This document shows positions 1 through 6,036 of a stretch of DNA of 49,929 nt, one piece after another. The stretch is from IMG/VR virus record IMGVR_UViG_3300030107_002565, positions 1-49,929 of that record; one strand, written 5' to 3'. The notes beneath the pieces were generated by a model. That model was not told where the DNA came from, made no database searches, and was given only the letters and a program-made list of their open reading frames with translations. Positions within the stretch are counted from its first letter, which is position 1. Each line of letters opens with the position of its first letter. The position numbers were made by a program, and so were the translations under genes. Source of the DNA: a virus.

Positions 1-110
1 TGTGTTTTTCCACCAACGTGACTAAAAACTTTCTCTCCGGAACCACTCTTACGCATTGTAAGAGTCTTGTCTATATTCTTCTTTTTATTAGTTTTGTAGA
101 TACTAGCCAT
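1..110 (-). CDS. Partial small basic protein, cut by the left edge
   Basis: An ATG at 110 opens a frame that stays open to the window edge (36 residues seen, beginning MASIYKTNKKKN). It is rich in Lys and Thr. It lies 2 bases after the stop of the Lys-rich microprotein at 113-232 and belongs to the same - strand operon. Function is not recognisable, and the rest lies outside the window. Confidence 0.5.
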   Translation of the reverse strand, partial: MASIYKTNKKKNIDKTLTMRKSGSGEKVFSHVGGKT

Positions 111-112
111 GA

Positions 113-232
113 TTACTTCTTAGCTTTCTTAGCTGGTTTCTTAGTTTCTTTCTTAGCCACAGGCTTTTCTTCTTTAACAGGGGCTGCTTCTTTTAAAGAA
201 CCATCCTTGTTTCTAGTTGGTAGGTGTGTCAT
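113..232 (-). CDS. Lys/Ala-rich 39-aa microprotein with histone-tail-like C-terminus
   Basis: Starts MTHLPTRNKDGS after a GGAG ribosome binding site. The second half is a run of Lys, Ala, Glu and Pro ending KKPAKKAKK, like the basic tails of histone H1 and many DNA-binding proteins. That composition suggests nucleic acid binding, but no folded domain is visible. It sits between two other small genes of the same operon. Its small size and low complexity keep confidence moderate. Confidence 0.55.
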   Translation of the reverse strand: MTHLPTRNKDGSLKEAAPVKEEKPVAKKETKKPAKKAKK

Positions 233-240
233 TGTTTCTC

Positions 241-519
241 CTAGTTGCCTCCGGAAGATAAAGTTTGACTTTTACTTCCCGGTGCATAATTCTTTTTGTC
301 CGCTATATAATCGGAATTCGGATGAGACATTACATCGCTTCCATCCATATAGATTGGTTTCTCTTCTGCTTTATCAGATTTCTTAACATCCTTAAAAGAT
401 GTAATAGGCTTCTTATAGTTCATTTCATCTATTTCAGCCCTATCTGGTTTAGCGAAGTCTAACTTCATATCTGGATTGTTACCGTGAAAATGTTCACCTT
501 CTAATATCTTTTTTACCAT
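241..519 (-). CDS. Hypothetical 92-aa hydrophilic protein
   Basis: A charged protein beginning MVKKILEGEHFHGNN. It has no membrane segment, no cysteines and no recognisable motif, and is rich in Lys, Asp and Ser with a Ser/Gly C-terminal tail, so it is probably partly disordered. A GAGG Shine-Dalgarno motif precedes the ATG, and the gene starts 2 bases after the stop of the Cys-rich gene upstream, so it is translated as part of the 1-2237 operon. I do not recognise a family. Confidence 0.6.
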   Translation of the reverse strand: MVKKILEGEHFHGNNPDMKLDFAKPDRAEIDEMNYKKPITSFKDVKKSDKAEEKPIYMDGSDVMSHPNSDYIADKKNYAPGSKSQTLSSGGN

Positions 520-521
520 GT

Positions 522-632
522 TTATTTGTCCTCGCTTTCGCAGCAGTTACAGCTGCATTCTTTCAGTGCATTCAAACGCACTTCCATCTCTTGAACTTGT
601 TCGTACAAGTCTCTTACTTCAAAGTCATTCAT
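522..632 (-). CDS. 36-aa microprotein with C-terminal Cys cluster
   Basis: MNDFEVRDLYEQVQEMEVRL forms a likely amphipathic or coiled-coil helix. It is followed by LKECSCNCCESEDK, in which four Cys fall within six residues (CSCNCC), suggesting metal binding. Its ATG overlaps the stop of the membrane protein gene (ATGA at 629-632), so it is translationally coupled. It is one of about a dozen Cys-rich microproteins in this window. Function unknown. Confidence 0.6.
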   Translation of the reverse strand: MNDFEVRDLYEQVQEMEVRLNALKECSCNCCESEDK

Positions 633-1171
633 TTTTTACTCTCCATCTTATGTTCTTGTTCTTGTGCTTTAGATTCTATATCTTGTGCTTGTTTCAATAC
701 AGCATCGTTATAATCGATAACTGACTGAGCTTTTACTTTATAGAATGCGGTTTTCTCTGCTTGTTCTTGTTTCCAAACATCTAAGGCATCTTTGATAATA
801 AGAAGGGCAGGCCCTCCTAGAATAGCTATCAAAGTTGTATATGCTTCAATGTTCTCAAGAACTTGTGAGTTATTAAGTCCAGTGTGTATAACAAAACCGG
901 CAAACCCAACCCAGAGTAAAACTAAAGGTACAGCTATCATAAACATGAAAATGTCGTTGAATGTTACTCCTTCTTTTGCTTCTTTACTCATTGGTGTTTT
1001 CTCCTCCTTTATCTTCTCCCTGTTTTCCTTTACTTGTACTGTTTTTACTTGCTTGGGTCTTGTGGGTAATAAGCGGCGCGCAAATTGCACAAGTACCCCG
1101 AAAGCAAGCACAACGGCCATTGAGGCCATTATAACTGCAAGTATTTCTAGTATTTCTATCCACTCTATCAT
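629..1171 (-). CDS. Putative three-helix membrane protein (holin-like?)
   Basis: 180 aa. Hydrophobic segments lie at about residues 6-30, 74-97 and 106-127, separated by a charged Lys/Glu loop (about 40-70) and followed by a long charged, probably coiled C-terminal region. Its size, membrane segments and position beside surface and small virion-type genes would fit a holin or a virion membrane-associated protein, but no family motif is seen. It is coupled to both neighbours by ATGA overlaps. Confidence 0.6.
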   Translation of the reverse strand: MIEWIEILEILAVIMASMAVVLAFGVLVQFARRLLPTRPKQVKTVQVKENREKIKEEKTPMSKEAKEGVTFNDIFMFMIAVPLVLLWVGFAGFVIHTGLNNSQVLENIEAYTTLIAILGGPALLIIKDALDVWKQEQAEKTAFYKVKAQSVIDYNDAVLKQAQDIESKAQEQEHKMESKK

Positions 1172-1290
1172 TCCTCCTCACCTACAAAATCTTCATATGT
1201 GCTTTCTTTTATCATTGCTTTCACATCGTCTAATTCTGAGATTATTTTCGCTAACATGTTTGTTAAGACTAACATTTGGTTAGCCTTCAT
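1168..1290 (-). CDS. 40-aa helical microprotein
   Basis: Begins MKANQMLVLTNMLAKIISEL and is predicted to be one amphipathic helix with an acidic tail. Its start overlaps the stop of the repeat protein (ATGA, 1287-1290), and its stop overlaps the start of the membrane protein (1168-1171). Both overlaps argue that it is real. Function unknown. Confidence 0.6.
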   Translation of the reverse strand: MKANQMLVLTNMLAKIISELDDVKAMIKESTYEDFVGEEE

Positions 1291-2237
1291 TCCTCCTCCA
1301 ATATTATTTCTTCTATGAAAAAATAAGTTACATAATCATATGTACCATTCCTATTCCAGTCTGCATATAGATTAACATATACCATATACCAACCAGTATA
1401 AGGTTCGGTAAACCACTGTGGTCCAGAACTCATTGTATATTCATCAGCTTCCCATCCTGTAACATTTAAGAAGTAATCATTCCACATATATCCGTTCCAC
1501 ACTGTCTCATTATCTACTACTTTTATATGACCTACATCAAACCCTAACTTTACGGGTAATGCTTCTTGGTCACAGTCAGTGTCGATATCTACTGTTATAT
1601 TTAAAGAGTTGTCTTCTCTAGAATAGTTTCCATATTGTAAACCATTATAAAAATAAGTTGCATTGGGTGTGCAGTTATATTCTTCATACTCACAACTACC
1701 ATCATCTTCTTCTGCACGGTCATTATAATTTAAAGCATCTATATCCATACAACCATATACTGTTTCGTTAGTCTGTGTCTGGTTGCCTGTTTCATTATTT
1801 ACTGGTCCGCCAAGGAACTGACACCTACCATTATCATGAGTAGCTTGTGGGTTATAATTATCTGCATCGGGGTTAGTACATCCATACACAACAGGAGGAG
1901 GGAATACACAACTACCATTATCAAAAGTTGCATCTTTTTTATAATTGATAGCTGAAACGTCCATACATCCACCCTTTGATATGGGCTCTTCCTCTCCTCC
2001 GAAAATGTCTTCAAACGCACTTAAATCTCCTCCGCCTCCAAAAAAAGCAATTAATAAAACTGTAAGAATAGAACCTAACTTTTTTCCAAATTGGGTCTCA
2101 CCTAACTTGTCACCAGCCTTTCCAATAGTCTCAAAAAGTCCTTCTTCATCATCGTCTGGTTTTCTACCTCCTAATCCTAATGCTTCTCGTTCTTCATCAG
2201 AGATTACGGAAATAGCACCATAATCATCGCGCGCCAT
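1287..2237 (-). CDS. Surface/secreted protein with three GC-D-A-NYN-A-D-GSC repeats
   Basis: 316 aa. A charged N-terminus (1-55) leads to one hydrophobic segment, LGSILTVLLIAFFGGGG (about 55-71), probably a membrane anchor. Three Cys-paired repeats of about 25-40 residues follow at roughly 90-185, each of the form GC(M/T)(D/N)xxAxNYNxxAxxD(N/D)G(S/R)C. The C-terminal half is an aromatic-rich beta domain with several N-x-T/S sequons. This repeat type is common in extracellular proteins of marine Poseidoniales and of Bacteroidetes. I infer an exposed adhesin or virion surface protein of host origin. It is the first gene of its operon and has its own promoter. Confidence 0.7.
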   Translation of the reverse strand: MARDDYGAISVISDEEREALGLGGRKPDDDEEGLFETIGKAGDKLGETQFGKKLGSILTVLLIAFFGGGGDLSAFEDIFGGEEEPISKGGCMDVSAINYKKDATFDNGSCVFPPPVVYGCTNPDADNYNPQATHDNGRCQFLGGPVNNETGNQTQTNETVYGCMDIDALNYNDRAEEDDGSCEYEEYNCTPNATYFYNGLQYGNYSREDNSLNITVDIDTDCDQEALPVKLGFDVGHIKVVDNETVWNGYMWNDYFLNVTGWEADEYTMSSGPQWFTEPYTGWYMVYVNLYADWNRNGTYDYVTYFFIEEIILEEE

Positions 2238-2270
2238 GTATTTTTTTACACAGCGCGACTATTTAAAGAT
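2235..2270 (-). promoter_or_regulatory. Archaeal core promoter for the 1-2237 operon
   Basis: Read on the - strand, ATCTTTAAAT (2270-2261) is a TATA box whose centre is about 28 bases before the ATG at 2237. That spacing gives an almost leaderless mRNA. It overlaps the 3' end region of the nuclease gene. Confidence 0.6.
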
Positions 2271-2274
2271 TGCC

Positions 2275-3249
2275 CTAATCAAAGTCAGGAAACTGAGATT
2301 GAGACTCTACATCTAAGTCTTTCTTTAAAGAAGAGTCAATATCTGCATAGTTTTCTTTTTTACGTTTCTTGAATTTGGGTTCCCATTTAGGTACTTCTGC
2401 ATCACATGGGCCGCCCTGTGATTTATGGAATGAACACCACTTACACAGGTTCTGCGGCTTCTGTTCATATCGCTCTTCGTATTCCTCTCGCTCCTTGATA
2501 CAGTCATGTACCATCTTAATAAGGTCCCTAGCCTCATCAAGTTCAGCTTGACCAACCTTTACAAAAAAGGTATCATCAAATCTTAAATAATTAACCCCTA
2601 CAAAATTAGGCATCTCTCCCATCTCTAAGGTGTAAAGGAAAGCGTAAATAATTAATTGTCTGTAATATTCTTCCGGTAAGTAGGGTCCATATCTCTTTGA
2701 AGTCTTATAATCTAATAAAGTCGTACCACCATCAAAATCGTTACATACTACATCAATAACTCCAACAATAGCGTACTCTTTTGACTTGACCCACTTCTCA
2801 GCATACTTAGGAGCTACAGCATTCCATGCTTGTTGTTTATTTCTAAATATCTTCCAATCAACCATTTCAGTTAATTTCTTGTCGACGGAGTCGACGAAGT
2901 TCTGTAATAGGGCTTCTGTTTCTTTATACATAGCATCCATTTCTTCAGATGTATGTACTTCCCATAACCATTTATGTTTGGCTATCTTTTCTTCCCATCC
3001 ATCTTCAAATTGACGTTGTACCCATAATTTTGGGACTCCCTTTTCCCATTGAGGTAAAGTCTTAAATTGTTTTTTAAATAAGTCTTCTAATACCTGATGT
3101 ACTAATGTACCACGGAATAAATGAATGGTCTTCTTCTGAGGTAGCTTAGCTATGTAATTGTAATAAAATTCGCGGGGACACTTCAGGTAAGTGTTTATTT
3201 TCGAAGGACTAAGCCTCATATGGCTTGCAGTCCATTTAGCCTCGGACAT
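2275..3249 (-). CDS. PD-(D/E)XK nuclease, RecB/Cas4-like, with Fe-S Cys motif
   Basis: 324 aa. Motifs in order: LSPSKINTYLKCPREFYY with C24; GTLVH (47-51), the GxxxH motif; GVIDVV with D166; LLDYKTS with D180 and K182, the catalytic D...DxK; and a YRQLIIYAF helix carrying Q198. C269, C272 and C282 follow (CKWC...PC). C24 plus the C-terminal trio is the arrangement that binds a 4Fe-4S cluster in Cas4 and AddB nucleases. It most likely resects or processes viral DNA ends during recombination-dependent replication or packaging. No Cas genes are nearby, so a CRISPR adaptation role is not supported. Its start overlaps the stop of the upstream gene. Confidence 0.85.
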   Translation of the reverse strand: MSEAKWTASHMRLSPSKINTYLKCPREFYYNYIAKLPQKKTIHLFRGTLVHQVLEDLFKKQFKTLPQWEKGVPKLWVQRQFEDGWEEKIAKHKWLWEVHTSEEMDAMYKETEALLQNFVDSVDKKLTEMVDWKIFRNKQQAWNAVAPKYAEKWVKSKEYAIVGVIDVVCNDFDGGTTLLDYKTSKRYGPYLPEEYYRQLIIYAFLYTLEMGEMPNFVGVNYLRFDDTFFVKVGQAELDEARDLIKMVHDCIKEREEYEERYEQKPQNLCKWCSFHKSQGGPCDAEVPKWEPKFKKRKKENYADIDSSLKKDLDVESQSQFPDFD

Positions 3250-3767
3250 TAGTTAACCTCCTGTTCTAAATCAATGTCCTTCGATTCTACCTTCTCAATA
3301 GGCTTCATCTCGTCGCCGGGGTCACTAACAAAGACTCTTGTCTTCTTCTGTATCTCTTGGCTCCATGGAGGAATATAGCCCTCTCCTGCAATCGTACCAT
3401 CCTCAGGATTAAGCTCTATTGAGCAAACGCCTGTATCTTGACATGTACAATTATGCCACCCATGGACACAAGTACAGCTAGTCCATAATGTGGTCTTGCT
3501 GCCGTCTTGCTCCCGCGCGATTTTGAGCAAAATTAAATATCCTATGAGGTCATCCAAGGTATCCTCTGTCTTGTCGTTAAGTCCCACGTTCTTGATACGT
3601 GAAAGCTTGTCATCGATTCGTGCACAAATAGCCTGTGCATTGTCGAGCTTACTAAAAATATTGTCTGGTGTTAGAGCACTATCACCATACGCTTCATTCT
3701 TCGAGATTAACAAATCCCTTATTTCATTACATGTCCACTTTATGGAGTTCTGCGTACTTTTTGTCAT
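3249..3767 (-). CDS. Nmad1/DUF1599-like protein with a Cys-rich C-terminal extension
   Basis: 172 aa from the start chosen here. Residues about 15-85 (DLLISKNEAYGDS, then RIDDKLSRI, then EDTLDDLIGYLILL) match the pattern of the Nmad1/DUF1599 family, found in phages and linked to nucleotide modification. A tail with six Cys (CTCVHGWHNCTCQDTGVC region) follows and may bind metal. An ATG at 3812 is also in frame, but a TATA box lies at 3802-3793, inside that longer version and about 30 bases before the ATG at 3767. The family-like region also begins close to the shorter start. The gene overlaps the nuclease start by one base. Confidence 0.6.
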   Translation of the reverse strand: MTKSTQNSIKWTCNEIRDLLISKNEAYGDSALTPDNIFSKLDNAQAICARIDDKLSRIKNVGLNDKTEDTLDDLIGYLILLKIAREQDGSKTTLWTSCTCVHGWHNCTCQDTGVCSIELNPEDGTIAGEGYIPPWSQEIQKKTRVFVSDPGDEMKPIEKVESKDIDLEQEVN

Positions 3768-3802
3768 ACAATTATATTTTACGCAGTTAGAGTATATAAA
3801 AG
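3765..3802 (-). promoter_or_regulatory. Archaeal promoter for the Nmad1-like/nuclease operon
   Basis: On the - strand, CTTTTATATA (3802-3793) is a good TATA box, centred about 30 bases upstream of the ATG at 3767. A second TATA-like stretch near 3830-3840 could serve the longer start at 3812. Confidence 0.55.
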
Positions 3803-3812
3803 TTTCGGACAT

Positions 3813-4016
3813 ATATCTATATTAAGATATGCTATATAGAGCTTAGTATATAGGGTTAGTAGTGAATCCTAGTAGAAAGGCATATTCAAAAAATCACTCG
3901 ATTTGTTTAAGGGGGTAGTGAGATAATATAGGTCATGAGAACCTATTTTTTAGACGGGGGGCGGTGGAAAATAAAACGCTATCTCAAAGGGAGCTAAGCA
4001 CAAACTGACCGAAAAT
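3813..4016. other. Divergent intergenic region, AT-rich
   Basis: No gene is seen in these roughly 200 bases. The region separates the - strand operon from the + strand early genes. It holds several TATA-like runs (3813-3850), a hairpin with a T-run at 3928-3951 and a G-rich stretch near 3955-3965. One TAGAGC, the reverse of the GCTCTA motif found near 8.5 kb, lies near 3837. Confidence 0.5.
3928..3951 (+). terminator. Small hairpin followed by T-run
   Basis: ATAGGT (3928-3933) pairs with ACCTAT (3941-3946), followed by TTTTTT. It is terminator-like for + strand transcription, or a regulatory hairpin upstream of the 4046 promoter. Confidence 0.35.
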
Positions 4017-4048
4017 CTTTATAAAGGATATGCTATTCTTAGATTATG
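4017..4048 (+). promoter_or_regulatory. Leaderless archaeal promoter
   Basis: GAAAAT then CTTTATAAAGG (4017-4027), about 24 bases ahead of the ATG at 4046. There is no Shine-Dalgarno sequence, so the mRNA is probably leaderless. Confidence 0.65.
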
Positions 4049-4234
4049 TCAGAAAAACATTTGACCAATAGCGAGCTAATCCAATTAGGGTTTGAGGAGT
4101 CCTTAGAAGGGGACCACACCATATGGTGTGAATCATGTGCCGATGCCGGCATATGGACCGAAGCACAGAGGGAATTTTTCCACACGGAATTATGCACTGA
4201 GTGTTTTTATGAAGTAACCAACGGGATGAAATAA
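4046..4234 (+). CDS. 62-aa zinc-ribbon-like protein
   Basis: Two CxxC pairs, WCESCAD (about residues 28-31) and LCTECF (about 50-53), spaced about 18 residues apart as in treble-clef or zinc-ribbon folds. The rest is acidic. It is the first gene of the + strand operon, driven by the promoter at 4017-4048, and is followed after one base by the GIY-YIG-like gene. It probably binds nucleic acid or protein; the target is unknown. Confidence 0.7.
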   Translation: MSEKHLTNSELIQLGFEESLEGDHTIWCESCADAGIWTEAQREFFHTELCTECFYEVTNGMK

Positions 4235-4235
4235 T

Positions 4236-4574
4236 ATGAATAATCAAGAAAAGTTTTTTGTTTATCGATTAGCCAAATTAAATGATAAATCTTCTTATCA
4301 TTTTGTGGATGTTGATATGGATAGCGAAGTGACTAAAGAAGCTGTATATTATGGCATCACCTCAGACCCTAAAATGAGGTTATCAAAACACAGACCTAAA
4401 AAGGGTCAAGATATCGGTATGATAGTAATGGCCGAATTTGATAATGTATTCGAGGGGCTAGCACATGAGGCAAACCTAGTTTGGGAACACGTTAAGAAAT
4501 ATGGAGTAGAACCTGAATTTCAAGGCATGGCCGGAATAGGTAACAAGGGATACAAATATGGAGGTAACAAATAA
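4236..4574 (+). CDS. GIY-YIG-like nuclease domain protein
   Basis: 112 aa. FVYRLAKL (near residue 8) and VYYGITSDPKMRLSKHR (about 37-53) fit the two halves of the GIY-YIG signature, including the following Arg. A conserved-type Glu sits in LAHEANLVWEHV (about 75-86). The length matches a minimal GIY-YIG domain without an added DNA-binding module. Such domains act as structure-specific or homing endonucleases. Nothing suggests a mobile intron here, so a DNA repair or host-DNA degradation role is inferred. Confidence 0.55.
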   Translation: MNNQEKFFVYRLAKLNDKSSYHFVDVDMDSEVTKEAVYYGITSDPKMRLSKHRPKKGQDIGMIVMAEFDNVFEGLAHEANLVWEHVKKYGVEPEFQGMAGIGNKGYKYGGNK

Positions 4575-4586
4575 TTGGGGCTACGG

Positions 4587-4602
4587 CCGGTCTCCGGACC
4601 GG
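4587..4602 (+). promoter_or_regulatory. Intercistronic hairpin capped by a UNCG-type tetraloop
   Basis: CCGGTC-TCCG-GACCGG: a perfect 6-bp GC stem closed by C(UCCG)G. It is followed 35 bases later by a GGTGA-type ribosome binding site and the ATG at 4638. It may be an RNA stability or processing element; the same design recurs at 5021-5036. Confidence 0.6.
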
Positions 4603-4637
4603 TCGAGTCAAACCAAAAAATTTGGGTGAAATAAAAC

Positions 4638-4865
4638 ATGAAAAGAATAGGAAATTATGTAAGAAAAGCAAGCGAGGCCGAACCACTAAGTTGGGACCAA
4701 CACAGGCAAGAATCAATGGGTTTCTTAACCCTTTGTTCAACCATCAAAGCATGGTCTGAATTAGCTTCAGAAAGTCGAAATAAAACCGAATGGAATAACT
4801 TCGCAAAATACGTTTTGACTGAAGTTCAAGAAATAGCAAAAGAAATTGAGGAGGCAAAAAAATGA
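4638..4865 (+). CDS. Hypothetical 75-aa helical protein
   Basis: A charged protein beginning MKRIGNYVRKASEAEP, mostly alpha-helical by composition, with an acidic/basic C-terminal helix. A GGGTGA ribosome binding site precedes the ATG. Its stop overlaps the next start (ATGA at 4862-4865). No family is recognised. Confidence 0.6.
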   Translation: MKRIGNYVRKASEAEPLSWDQHRQESMGFLTLCSTIKAWSELASESRNKTEWNNFAKYVLTEVQEIAKEIEEAKK

Positions 4866-5002
4866 AATTCGCAATAGAAATATCTGGCGACCAATGGCGC
4901 GAAATGTGCAAAAATAAATATGGACATGATGGCGTTTTAACTCGTGGTTATATGTTGGATATACTACACGATATAGTGGACCAAATACACGACCAGAGTT
5001 AA
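4862..5002 (+). CDS. Hypothetical 46-aa protein
   Basis: MKFAIEISGDQWREMCKNKY followed by a helical tail ending in DQIHDQS. The start overlaps the preceding stop by four bases, which supports coupled translation. The gene ends just before the second tetraloop hairpin. Function unknown. Confidence 0.55.
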   Translation: MKFAIEISGDQWREMCKNKYGHDGVLTRGYMLDILHDIVDQIHDQS

Positions 5003-5020
5003 TACCTAAGGGGGGTATGG

Positions 5021-5036
5021 GAGAGCTCCGGCTCTC
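5021..5036 (+). promoter_or_regulatory. Second intercistronic UNCG-type hairpin
   Basis: GAGAGC-TCCG-GCTCTC: a 6-bp stem with the same C(UCCG)G cap as at 4587. The ATG at 5071 with its GAGGTGAT ribosome binding site follows 35 bases later. The stem sequence differs from the first hairpin while the loop and distance are kept, which is what selection on RNA structure would produce. Confidence 0.6.
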
Positions 5037-5070
5037 TCAACCTAGACCCAAAAAACGAGGTGATAATAAA

Positions 5071-5187
5071 ATGGATTTCAAAACAAAAATCGCAGTAGTG
5101 AGAGCACTAAGGTATAAATTGTTAAATCAAGATACCTGTAAAGTAAACCTACCTACTGAAATATATGCAGAAGCATTAAAGCTATAA
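5071..5187 (+). CDS. Hypothetical 38-aa protein
   Basis: MDFKTKIAVVRALRYKLLNQ followed by a short tail with one Cys. A strong GAGGTGAT ribosome binding site precedes the ATG. It is the last gene before the tandem repeat and the first operator-promoter. Function unknown. Confidence 0.5.
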   Translation: MDFKTKIAVVRALRYKLLNQDTCKVNLPTEIYAEALKL

Positions 5188-5208
5188 CGGCATCCCAAAA
5201 CATGGGAA

Positions 5209-5250
5209 TGAGAAACCTGCGCGGGTGAGAAACCTGCGCGGGTGAGAAAC
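5209..5250 (+). repeat. Tandem 17-bp direct repeat
   Basis: TGAGAAACCTGCGCGGG occurs at 5209-5225 and again at 5226-5242, followed by a partial TGAGAAAC at 5243-5250. It lies just upstream of an operator-promoter. The TGAGAAA core recurs in the 8.2-8.35 kb region. Confidence 0.8.
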
Positions 5251-5262
5251 GCTGAACTGAGG

Positions 5263-5317
5263 TTTTCCACTCGCGTGAAAAAACCTTTATATAGAGGTTC
5301 TCAGTTGGTATAATATG
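5263..5317 (+). promoter_or_regulatory. Operator (palindrome) plus leaderless promoter, copy 1
   Basis: TTTTCCAC-TCGC-GTGAAAA (5263-5281) is an imperfect palindrome whose right half runs into the BRE. The TATA box CTTTATATAG lies at 5285-5294, then AGTTGGTATAAT directly before the ATG at 5315. Other copies are at 5832, 6461 and 7165. A protein bound here would block TFB/TBP. Confidence 0.75.
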
Positions 5318-5425
5318 ACAGAGCAACGATGTGAGGATTGTGGTTTGGAAGATGTCGAATTATTCGGCGGACTGTGTGAGGATTGTGACACAGAGATGTT
5401 TACGACTTTCTGGGTAGGAGACTGA
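5315..5425 (+). CDS. 36-aa zinc-finger microprotein
   Basis: Two CEDC motifs (residues 6-9 and 21-24) separated by 11 residues (the CEDCGLEDVELFGGLCEDCD region) form a minimal Cys4 zinc site. The start is fixed by the promoter geometry, with the TATA box about 25 bases upstream and no ribosome binding site. It is under the operator-promoter at 5263 and probably acts as a small regulatory protein in early infection; the target is unknown. Confidence 0.65.
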   Translation: MTEQRCEDCGLEDVELFGGLCEDCDTEMFTTFWVGD

Positions 5426-5433
5426 GAGAAACC

Positions 5434-5464
5434 CTTATATAGGGTGACTCAATGGGATACTATG
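5434..5464 (+). promoter_or_regulatory. Leaderless promoter without operator
   Basis: GAGAAACC then CTTATATAG (5434-5442), then CAATGGGATACT before the ATG at 5462. Same layout as the neighbouring promoters but without the TTTTCCAC palindrome. Confidence 0.65.
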
Positions 5465-5545
5465 AGAAAATTAAGCATACGAGAAATTCAACTTCAAACA
5501 ATCGCATTAAGAAGAATACGCAAAGAAATGGAAAAGAATCTTTAG
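5462..5545 (+). CDS. 27-aa basic microprotein
   Basis: MRKLSIREIQLQTIALRRIR followed by KEMEKNL: a single amphipathic basic helix. It is supported mainly by the perfectly placed leaderless promoter. It may alternatively be the 5' part of the RNA transcript that continues into the structured region downstream. Confidence 0.45.
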   Translation: MRKLSIREIQLQTIALRRIRKEMEKNL

Positions 5546-5800
5546 ATTCCGTGAGTTATCTCAGACTGTAAGATGGAGGCCGAAGGAGTAGGTTCCCCCA
5601 ACGGAAAGGGCAAGTCAGAGTGCACACCTAAAAAGTATCACAATCTATTAAGTGAGATAACAACAGGAGACGCCTGACAAGTGATGGCGAAGGGCCAGCG
5701 TGCTAAGCCCGCCCGAGCGTTAAACGTAGCGACGCATCTCCAGACCACTGGCACAGCCACCTCTAGGTGGTGGGGCAGGTGGTCGACTTTACACTAGCAA
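5546..5800 (+). ncRNA. Candidate structured noncoding RNA A
   Basis: No gene is seen. The stretch is visibly GC-richer than the flanking genes and has several matched stems. GTTATCTCA (5555-5563) pairs with TGAGATAAC (5653-5661). GACCAC (5743-5748) pairs with GTGGTC (5779-5784) around an inner CCACC-TCTA-GGTGG hairpin. It probably reads on from the promoter at 5434 and ends at the hairpin at 5801-5829. The strand is inferred. No known RNA family is recognised. Confidence 0.45.
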
Positions 5801-5829
5801 GAGCAGGGTTTTTATGTTTTTCCCTGCTC
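5801..5829 (+). terminator. Hairpin with T-rich loop, probable terminator
   Basis: GAGCAGGG (5801-5808) and CCCTGCTC (5822-5829) form a perfect 8-bp stem around a loop of TTTTTATGTTTTT. Archaeal termination occurs at T-runs, so this probably ends RNA A just before the next operator. Confidence 0.5.
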
Positions 5830-5831
5830 AC

Positions 5832-5885
5832 TTTTCCACTTGTGTGAAAAAACCTTTATATAGCCCCACTCGTTGGTATAGTATG
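5832..5885 (+). promoter_or_regulatory. Operator plus leaderless promoter, copy 2
   Basis: TTTTCCAC-TTGT-GTGAAAA (5832-5850), TATA box CTTTATATAG (5854-5863), CGTTGGTATAGT, then the ATG at 5883. This fixes the start of the downstream gene. Confidence 0.75.
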
Positions 5886-6032
5886 ACTAGAAAACACTTT
5901 ATAGCCATCGCTAAAATATTAGCAAAGCATGACGCAGACCTTAACATGGTCCGAGACTTCGCCGGAATGTGTGCAGAACACAACGACCGCTTTAACAGAG
6001 AAACCTTTATAAAGGCCTGTTCAATGGAGTAG
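5883..6032 (+). CDS. Hypothetical 49-aa helical protein
   Basis: MTRKHFIAIAKILAKHDADL, then a second helix with His, Cys and Arg. An in-frame ATG at 5814 lies upstream of the operator and inside the terminator hairpin, so the start at 5883 is preferred. The next gene's TATA box lies within the end of this one. Function unknown. Confidence 0.6.
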   Translation: MTRKHFIAIAKILAKHDADLNMVRDFAGMCAEHNDRFNRETFIKACSME

Positions 6033-6036
6033 TATG
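6005..6036 (+). promoter_or_regulatory. Leaderless promoter inside the preceding gene
   Basis: GAGAAAC then CTTTATAAAGG (6005-6015), then CAATGGAGTAGT before the ATG at 6034. No palindromic operator. Confidence 0.6.

Noticed and set aside
5-17. Operator-like TTTTCCAC near the left edge
   Set aside because: It lies inside a small coding frame on the - strand, the right arm is GTGACTAAAA rather than GTGAAAA, and no TATA box follows.
2275-3249. Cas4 of a CRISPR adaptation module
   Set aside because: The Fe-S nuclease motifs fit Cas4, but no cas1, cas2 or repeat array is present, so a general RecB-like viral nuclease is the safer call.
5814-5882. Earlier ATG start for the 5883 gene
   Set aside because: It begins within the terminator hairpin and reads through the operator and TATA box; the leaderless ATG at 5883 fits all neighbouring promoters.
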